Below are positions 57,116 through 64,000 of a stretch of DNA of 64,000 nucleotides, one piece after another (positions within the stretch are counted from its first letter, which is position 1; every line of letters begins with the position of its first letter). The notes beneath the pieces were generated by a model that saw only the letters and a program-made list of their open reading frames with translations, made no database searches and was not told where the DNA came from. The stretch is from the NCBI GenBank assembly GCA_902805475.1, contig CADCSX010000009.1, forward strand, positions 1,798,001 to 1,862,000, read 5' to 3'. A program made the translations under genes and the position numbers. Source of the DNA: Entonaema liquescens (Eukaryota; Ascomycota; Sordariomycetes; Xylariales; Xylariaceae).

Positions 57116-58403
57116 CTACTTGAGAGAATAGACTACCTTTTCCATGCTAACTAGCTGCATATATCCTTCAGTCCGGGTGCTCCAAGTTCGACTGCTTGCC
57201 AGCAATGGGCTAATCAGCTGAAATCCACCCGGAACTATTTTCTCAATACCGCCTGGCATTATCCGTATAGGATGAGGCTCGAGCATGACTTCTCCTTTCT
57301 CAACGCCTGACCTGACGTATTGAAAGAATCTGTCTACTAGTTTTCGAGCTTCCGGCTTCGCCGGTAGCTTTAATTCATATGGAATCATTGTTTAACACCT
57401 CATCTCTTTATATGGTAAGTAATAATAACGGAGAGTGGGAATGGGTACCGAAGAATTCAATGTCAACACCGAGACACTCCCATAAAGCACTGTAGAGTAG
57501 CTTAGTACGCATATTGCTCAAGTCTAAGCCCCAGCCTCTGCTAAGAGGAAGATAGCAAGTCTACCGCTCTTCGGGTAGAACGTGCTATCCCCTCTAATAT
57601 GCAATCCATAGCAATCTCAACTCCCTTGCCGCCTGTAGCGGCCTGCATTTGATCAGACAAAATTTCATCCTGGTAGTCAACGAGTACATCGCAGCTGTAT
57701 GGCTTTATGCTTTAGTAGAGCGTGTCTAGAGGCGCTAGTAGCACCAATGAGACGGATTGGCTGTCTAGTCGTCCTCAGCCAGTTTGATCACCTGTGCCAA
57801 ATACAACTCAAGGGAAGTGCTCGAGCCATATATAAAGACGCTATCGGGGCAGTCTTCTAGCTTGCGGCCATCGAAGGCGTCTCCCTTTCCTAAGTTGTTC
57901 CATAAGGGCCAGGGGTCCCCAGGTGACCGAAAATAGGTTAGATTACGGCCAAACCATTGGTGGTAATGGAAGCCAGTTCGAGGCTTAGTTGGGTTGGTAC
58001 CAAGTCATATTCCATAGCCACGTACTCGGCAAAAGCGCCAAGGCGATCATTCGTGAAGCGTACTATATTTTAAATAGTTTTGTCAGTACTAAATTAGCCC
58101 TTAAGAACTTCTTGCCACCTACCCCCCTGAACGAATCCAACAAAATGAGTTCCAATCTTAGCTCGTTTATCCATCTCAATTTTCAATACCTCCTCGACGT
58201 CCACTACGGTTTCTACGAAGCCCAAATCTATAACACGCCTTTCTTACACCACTGCGATTTGTTTAATAAATATATAATCAATTTGGTTAAGCGCTACTAG
58301 GTACGCCTAAGCAAACCAGAACCTTCATCAAGCCAGGGTCAGGCGTGGGGATATCTTCGACTTGGACGAACCCATCTCGGCGATAGACCTCAAGAGCCAT
58401 CAT
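57116..58403 (-). pseudogene. Decayed zinc-type alcohol dehydrogenase / trans-enoyl reductase relic
   Basis: Pieces of one medium-chain dehydrogenase/reductase protein occur in correct order on the minus strand, in different frames and separated by stops. Order: MMALEVYRRDGFVQVEDIPTP (start 58403), ALNQIDY (about 58290), KIGTHFVGFVQGG (about 58140), GAFAEYVAMEYDLVPTQLSLE (about 58025), SVFIYGSSTSL (about 57840, the nucleotide-binding turn), CDVLVDYQDE and ATGGKGVEIAMDCI (about 57690-57600), and PHPIRIMPGGIEKIVPGGFQLI to VSMEKVVYSL at the end (57116). This is the layout of fungal enoyl-reductase-like enzymes of the ToxD/LovC group, often found beside polyketide synthase genes. Multiple in-frame stops and shifts in every third of the gene rule out a functional product. 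No introns are needed to explain most breaks. Confidence 0.8.
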
Positions 58404-59124
58404 ATTGTCTTCATAAATACTGTATCTGCTATTGGTTTTGTGCTTCAGGATAATGGACGCGCATGGTAAGGTAAAGAGTAACAAAATTCGTCAAAAGACA
58501 GCCTTAAATGAGCGTACCACGAGAATTTTGACAAAGAGCAATCGAATTCGCCATTTTCCTTATACTAGACGCCGAAAGTAAGGATACTAGCGGCGGTATT
58601 CCAGGGAAGTTACGCTTGGCCGGTATCGAGCCTCCTCGGCGCTGCATGGGGGCTGCACTTTACGCTATCGTGGCTTGTACAATACCAACAGAGCCTTACA
58701 AGGGTGGAACCAACATGTTCCTAGTTAGGAACTCTTCTGGGGATCTAGTTGGTTGGGAAATATGAGATTTTGTGCTGGGAGCCCCTTGCGTCGTCAGCTG
58801 AAATCAAAGGATGATAGGTAAGAGAAAATCCACGGAATAAACACCGTGTTGGTGTTGGTTAGTCCTCGACAGCCCCCGAAGCATATTGTCACTAGAAATA
58901 GTTGCAATCAGCTCCGAGTAGCCAAGTCGTCAACGTATATAGAATTTTAGATATTGACTCTTTCCCCAAACGCCCCTTTGTTGATTCCTATCCGCAGTAC
59001 CCATCTGCCAACATGCTGGACACAGCCCCTTTTTAAACCCATCCAAGACCAAACCAGATATAACCTCTCCGCACGTTTATACGATTGCTATGCGCTTTAC
59101 TTCCCCCCTAGATTTAGCCCCTAG
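58404..59124. other. Intergenic spacer, no gene seen
   Basis: About 720 bp between the oxidoreductase relic and the receptor gene. Frames on both strands are short. I looked for further relics of polyketide-cluster genes here and recognised none. Confidence 0.5.
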
Positions 59125-60576
59125 TTATACATTATCATATTTAATATTTATCCGCGTATCCTTCACAATGATAAGTTTATGGCTCGAGGAATCGTCAGAG
59201 TCGCAAGTGCTATCGCAAACGTTATCCCACCACTCTGCACGCGGCTGAGTCCCCCCCTGGCAAGTCGTTACTAGCGACTCACCTCGGTTTGCCCGCTTCA
59301 CGCTCCCGAGCCGTACGGAATTAGTATTAGCCGTGGATGCCTCCCTATTTTTATAAACATTGAGAGTAGAGGATATGTTGGCCTGAGGCTCGGAATCCGG
59401 ATCTTTAGCCGTCGAACCAAGCCCTAAGCCGAGTCTTACAAGTAGCGGACGTAGCGGCGGGAGAGAGCCCGCAATAATACCAATACCGCACTCAACAATA
59501 GACCACATGATTATGCGGCCCCCCTTATCTATACAGCAGTTAGTTACCAATACGCGAGTAGGGCGTGGGAAAAATGTTACATACAGAGGCCATTATTATG
59601 TTTTGTGTGAGCGTTAACGTATTCGTGCACATATGGTAGCCGAATGCAGGTTGCTATACTGGCCCTGGAAAAGGAAATATGAGTTAGTCTAGTCCTAATA
59701 TATGAAAATAAGAATCTCTAAAGAAAAAGGGGGTGGGACATCATACATAGCCCCGAGCGACAAGACAAATATGAGCGAGGCCTTGACCTTTGGCTTCATA
59801 TTTAATTTCCATAGAAGAAATGCAGGAACAATCGCACAAGCCCAGTCAGTTACGATGGAAATAACTGACATGGCAATATACATAGTGCCAATGCGGTCAA
59901 GACTGTCGCACCCGCCAGTGCTCAGGTCCCAGTTGGCGGTGATAGGTTTGCACTGGGTTACTATGATCCCAATGCCTGAGGCGGATGCAACAGTAGTGGT
60001 GATTATAATGAGCCACAAGGGGATAGTATAACGCATATCTGTAGTGACCCGTAGAAGAGCAACACAAATACTAATCTTGATGGGCGGAAGAGACATCACA
60101 TAACCGGTCTCGTAATAAAATACCCCTAGATAGAATACCAGTGAGTTACTGATCGCTTGAAGATGCTGCAATATAACTGGGTGCATCAAAACATACATCT
60201 CATCCCGTTCCTTTTCATCTCGCCTGTCGGGTCTATCCGAAAAATGACATCGTCTTTCTCTCCGAAACCTGACATGCAGCCCAGATAAGCGACGATGCAG
60301 CAGTAAATGTAGGCGATCTGTAGCAAAATGGCTTCACCGTTAGCTACGGCCACCAAAGGTGAATAACTCCTGTCTGCTCCGTATCAAATTTGGTAACCGA
60401 GAACTTACGAGACCTATCACCATTAGGTAATCGTCGCAGCCGACGGCCCCTTTCCTGACCCTTACACAGAGTCGTAGGATGACAGTGACGCAGGAGACGA
60501 TACCCAGAATTAAAGTCGCGGCCAGTGTTTCAGCACCGATGCCTTCCGGTACACTGATTGGAACGGAATTCGCCAT
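59125..60576 (-). CDS. PTH11-like integral membrane protein (fungal rhodopsin-domain family)
   Basis: Seven-helix receptor-like protein. Exons 60576-60409, 60317-60197, 60155-59747, 59664-59585 and 59528-59125 give 393 residues; introns are 91, 41, 82 and 56 nt. Family marks: RVRKGAVGCDDYLMVIGL after helix 1, the helix-4 segment PPIKISICVALLRVT, TQCKPITANWD with a Cys-containing loop, TDWACAIVPAFLLWKLNMKPKVKASLIFVLSLGA, ASIATCIRLPYV, and MWSIVECGIGIIAGSLPPLRPLL near the end, followed by a Ser/Thr-rich cytoplasmic tail with no recognisable domain. The 41-nt intron (60196-60156, GTATGT...CAAG) is unusually short; without it the second helix region runs into a stop, so it or a frameshift must be assumed. 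Ligand and pathway unknown. Fungal relatives are often linked to surface sensing and to accessory genome regions. Confidence 0.8.
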
Positions 60577-62806
60577 GGTGTGTTCTTTAGTTCTAAGTTT
60601 GAGGCGTTGAAGTTGAAAAAGCACAACCCTAGGAGGCGGATTGCAGATATCCTATATAGAAAAAGGTTCGATGCCTCAATATCAGCCGTAAACTACCTAT
60701 GACAGAATCAAATATCACTCCCTTCTTTAGTTGATACAAATATTCTTCTCTTGGGATATGGGAACTCATGAATTACCATGGTAGCCCTGACCGCATTCGG
60801 CCACAACACTACACACGGACAGTCTGCTCAGCCTATAAAACGGTACCGGTAATACCCAGAACCAGCTCTGCGGGACGAGTGTAGTCGGTTGTATGCCTAA
60901 TCATAAAAATTTTAATTCTTGGTAATGTGTAATAAAGAAAAAACGCTATGACTTCAGAAGCAGCTGGTAACTTCCCCGGTGTAAGTACGAAACGGCAGAC
61001 ATGCGTTGCCGTCGTAACACCCGCATGGGCACGGATCTTAGTCCCCGAGCCTAGATATCTCAGATCATGCAGCTCGTCGTCGATATAGATTAGGGTTAAC
61101 CAACATAAGACGCGTTGATTCGCAGACGCTTTGTTACAGCCCCAGTATAGGGTTTTTGTTTGTGAATCACAAATTCGCATAGGTGGCTCCGGGTAGGGCT
61201 TCCGGTTCTAAGACAGAGGATCGGACAAGGTTCAGGTCGATAACAGTGACCAGTTCACTCAGACGCGGAAGGAGACGGACAATCCGCCACCTAAGCATTA
61301 CCTAACTCTATGATCAGATTCTAATGTGTTCAGGGATCTTGAACATTCGGGCCAAAGCAAGAATTTGTCGTCAGCCGCAAAAAAACGGGTTGACGATATA
61401 TGAGACGCACGGACTTGAGGAAGTAAGGGAGGTAAGAAAGGAGGAGACTATTGATTAAGTGAAATTTAGATTGGGACATTACCTATGTCATATGAGATCC
61501 AAATGGTCCTAGTTAGTACTGAATCTTATCCGATAGAGTGGTAAGTGGTTCACGGATGTCGATCCGGAAGATCCAAGGAGAGAGGCTAATAGCCCTTCGG
61601 TTGGAGTTGCGCTATGCGAATAATAGAAGGATTGGTTACAACTTGTCCCTCCGGAAACCGGTGGGAATTGCTAGGCGATGATAGCCGCTGTGAAGCTTCT
61701 TGGCCTATCTAATATCGTTACATGGCCCCTGGTCTTCTATTCTACTCACCTGCCTATATGTTACAAGAGACGTTCCCCGTGACACAAGGATAGACCTGGT
61801 CCGGGACCTATCATGTAATACCGTTTCTGTCTATCATACGAATGGGCCTTGGCAAATATATACACACAATTCGAAACGTTGAGTTTATATATGTAAGGAA
61901 ACCAGACATAGAAGACACCGAAGGCTCCAGTATCTAACCCACACATTTACGGGAGCTCGCATATGCCTCCTTAAATATAAACCTTTTTCTAAATATGTAC
62001 CATTATCTACCTATGCTATGGTGTCACGACTACCTATATAAGAACATAATTAGGGAGCAAGACATAAACTGACTTGTCATCTTGTGAAACGTCGAGTAAC
62101 GAAATATAGTCTAGCATTCAGTTTTTACACTTAAAGCCCTCTTTTTTTAGTGACACCCTTATTTTGCCCTATTAGTGGAGTCTCCTGGAACCGAAACGAA
62201 GATTTTTCTTTGCTTCGAAAATTAATTCTGTGGACATTGGAGGGCCGGGAATGTTTGTGAGAACTCCCTACAGATGTTGTGACACCACGCTGTAGAGTAC
62301 ATGACAGGTCCGAGCGCTCAACATTTACGTCTAGAGTAAATACACTTTGGAGCCAAGAGGCTATCCGATCTCGATGAGACGTAAGGTACAGGTTTAAAAT
62401 ATGTCAGTCAAAGCACATAGTAGAGAGGCTTTTGTTATGGACCCGTACTATGGGCAATTTTCTTACCAGTATAAGATTACTCAGATCTGAGTGGTCTATC
62501 CTAGCCACTTCAAGGCCGATGTTGATTCATCTGGATTGAGTTGTTACAATCATAGGGCTGAATGTCAAGCCCCTTGTAAATACCTTATCGATAAAGCTAT
62601 GAAGTTCCCCAAGTAATCGATAAGAGAATACGATCGAAGTACGGAAGTTGCAACAATAAGAAAAGCAATAATTCAACTTTATTCACTTCACTTGCCAGCA
62701 TCACCTTACCATACCTTCAACTACGCGAACAGTACCTCAGGCCTACGAATTAGAACATCCAACCCAGTAACTACACCCTCAGCTCCCCCCCACTCCCTCA
62801 ATAGCC
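60577..62806. other. Divergent spacer, no gene seen
   Basis: About 2.2 kb between divergent PTH11-like and PRP38 genes. A 115-codon minus-strand frame (60833-61180) has no recognisable content. The 150 bases before PRP38 are C-rich. Nothing else is supported. Confidence 0.5.
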
Positions 62807-63646
62807 ATGGGCCACGACACCCACCGCGCCGACGAGCGGCGCTTCCTCGACGAGCGCGGCTCGAACGCCTCCCTCGCGCCCAACGGTCTCAACCCCGCCA
62901 CAATCATGGAGAAAGCGGTGCGCGAGCGCATCGTCGACAGCTACTTCTGGAAGGAGCAGTGTTTCGGGGTGAACGAAGCGGACATCGTCGACCGCGTCGT
63001 CGACCACGTGTCCTTCGTCGGCGGCACCCACGGCGCGAACCAGAAGCCGAGCCCCTTTCTCTGCCTCGCCTTCAAGCTCCTGCAGCTGGCGCCCGACGAC
63101 GCCGTCCTCGCTGAGTATCTGAAGTACGGAGGCGACAAGTTCAAGTACCTGCGCGCGCTGGCGTGTTTTTACGTTCGCCTGACGCGCCGCGCTGAGACCG
63201 TGTATTCGATCCTCGAGCCGTTCTTGGAGGATAGGCGGAAGTTGCGGCGGAAGGGGCGCGCGGGCACGAGTCTGACGTACGTGGACCAGTTTGTGGATGA
63301 CTTGTTGACGAAAGATCGTGTCTGCGCTACGAGTTTGTGGCAGATGCCTAAGCGCGAAGTCCTTGAGGACTTGGAATTACTGGAGCCGAGGACTAGCCCG
63401 CTCGGCGATATTGAGGATTTATTGGAAGATGAGGATGTTGATATGAATGGCGGCGCTAATGGGGATGCGGGAGCGGATAGTGATGATGAGGGGCTGGTTG
63501 AGGAAGGGGAGCTTTCAGATAGGGGGCGTAGGAGGTCGACTTCTGGGTCGAGCAGGGGAGCAGACTCGAGGTCTCGTGGCAGGGATCGATCACGAAGTGG
63601 CATGGACGTCGATTCTAGCGGCGGGTCTGGTAGAGATGACCGATGA
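62807..63646 (+). CDS. PRP38: Pre-mRNA-splicing factor PRP38
   Basis: Tri-snRNP protein needed for spliceosome activation. A single exon gives 279 residues, starting at the ATG in context AGCCATGGGC. The conserved domain spans about 25-185: LNPATIMEKAVRERIVDSYFWKEQCFGVNE is the usual opening, followed by the GGTHGANQKPSPFLCLAFKLLQL region, GGDKFKYLRALACFYVRLTRRA and the closing YVDQFVDDLLTKDRVCATSLWQMPKR. The C-terminal tail is acidic and then RS-rich (SRGADSRSRGRDRSRS), as in many fungal and animal PRP38 proteins. GC-rich codon use contrasts with the AT-rich spacer upstream. No intron is needed, unlike most neighbours. Confidence 0.96.
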   Translation: MGHDTHRADERRFLDERGSNASLAPNGLNPATIMEKAVRERIVDSYFWKEQCFGVNEADIVDRVVDHVSFVGGTHGANQKPSPFLCLAFKLLQLAPDDAVLAEYLKYGGDKFKYLRALACFYVRLTRRAETVYSILEPFLEDRRKLRRKGRAGTSLTYVDQFVDDLLTKDRVCATSLWQMPKREVLEDLELLEPRTSPLGDIEDLLEDEDVDMNGGANGDAGADSDDEGLVEEGELSDRGRRRSTSGSSRGADSRSRGRDRSRSGMDVDSSGGSGRDDR

Positions 63647-64000
63647 AGAGAAGACTACGACGAGTTACGCGCTTGGCCTTGAACATGGAAACCATGCGAT
63701 TTACTACGGAACTTCACGGAATTAGAGTACGAAGTTGACTAACCCTCATAATATTAGGGGATGATAAGAGTTAGGAGGGACCTTGTTTGTGGGGTATTAT
63801 ATCGTACAGATTCTCTAACTCTATATTCGTTGGTAGCCTTTATGGTTCCTCAATAGGGAGTTTATGGTATCCTTCGCCTAGCTTCTAGCGTTGGGATGTC
63901 CCAGAACTCAAAATAGGGTTTGCTGCAAGATACGGGGTGCCAGGATATCGGCTACGGAGAGCAGTCGTGCATCATCCCAATATTGACCGATGAGTTGCAT
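63647..64000. other. 3' flank to the window end
   Basis: Downstream DNA of PRP38, 354 bp to the window edge. It presumably holds the 3' UTR; no other feature is seen. Confidence 0.5.

Noticed and set aside
60197..60250. Single-base frameshift in the PTH11-like gene near the T run
   Set aside because: A careful recount showed five Ts, and a GTATGT...CAAG intron of 41 nt restores the frame without a sequencing error; kept as a finding about the short intron instead.
60833..61180. 115-codon minus-strand frame
   Set aside because: No recognisable domain, signal or splice continuation; its length is not unusual for chance.
62692..63114. Arg-rich plus-strand frame over PRP38
   Set aside because: Out-of-frame reading of GC-rich PRP38 coding sequence.

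Overview
The window is nuclear DNA of a filamentous ascomycete (Pezizomycotina, most likely a Sordariomycete). The evidence is short GT-AG introns of about 41-130 nt with CTAAC/CTGAC-type branch points, an AreA/NIT2 nitrogen GATA factor, a WSC-domain sensor, a PTH11-like rhodopsin-domain receptor, a fungal V-ATPase c' proteolipid gene, and long gene-poor spacers. I reconstructed exon structures by hand from reading frame, splice sites and family resemblance, without RNA data. No finer taxonomic call is supported.

Layout. 1-1.6 kb: 3' part of an acetyl-CoA transporter gene with two apparent 1-base frameshifts. 2.3-2.9 kb: an unrecognised acidic cysteine-containing protein. 3.4 kb: an intron-containing tRNA-Leu(AAG). 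3.9-4.7 kb: a secreted CREG-like protein (minus). 5.3-5.9 kb: ribosomal protein eS30 (RPS30), four exons. 9.0-12.1 kb: the nitrogen regulator areA/nit-2 (minus), with 3.1 kb of gene-free DNA downstream and 7.4 kb upstream. 19.5-21.7 kb: a WSC-domain membrane sensor. 22.1-23.1 kb: a GPI-anchored cysteine-containing wall protein (minus). 25.2-27.3 kb: the Dbf2/Sid2-type NDR kinase (minus), divergent from the splicing factor WBP11 (28.3-29.2 kb). 29.9-31.4 kb: an MCT-type major facilitator. 33.2-34.5 kb: phosphopantothenate-cysteine ligase (CAB2). 35.6-37.9 kb: a long coiled-coil protein with a C-terminal membrane region. 38.9-39.8 kb: a DUF4336 protein. 39.8-44.8 kb: gene-poor.

44.8-48.6 kb: the Rho1 guanine-exchange factor ROM2 (minus). 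50.4-51.2 kb: V-ATPase c' (VMA11). 51.9-52.8 kb and 55.7-56.3 kb: two fungal proteins of unknown role (minus). 57.1-58.4 kb: a decayed zinc-type alcohol dehydrogenase/enoyl-reductase relic (minus). 59.1-60.6 kb: a PTH11-like receptor (minus). 62.8-63.6 kb: splicing factor PRP38.

Most genes are housekeeping genes scattered on both strands without operon-like clustering. WSC sensor and Rom2 GEF belong to the same known pathway, cell-wall integrity signalling through Rho1, but lie 23 kb apart and show no sign of physical linkage. The 56-62 kb part is the most accessory-like, with an enoyl-reductase relic next to a PTH11-like receptor. I found no CRISPR, no transposon with recognisable coding capacity, and no multi-gene system that looks undescribed. 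The observations most worth checking are the frameshifted acetyl-CoA transporter, the relic oxidoreductase, several genes whose open reading frames mislead (a 3n intron, a hidden last exon, a hidden first exon, a 41-nt intron), and the unusually long spacers around areA.
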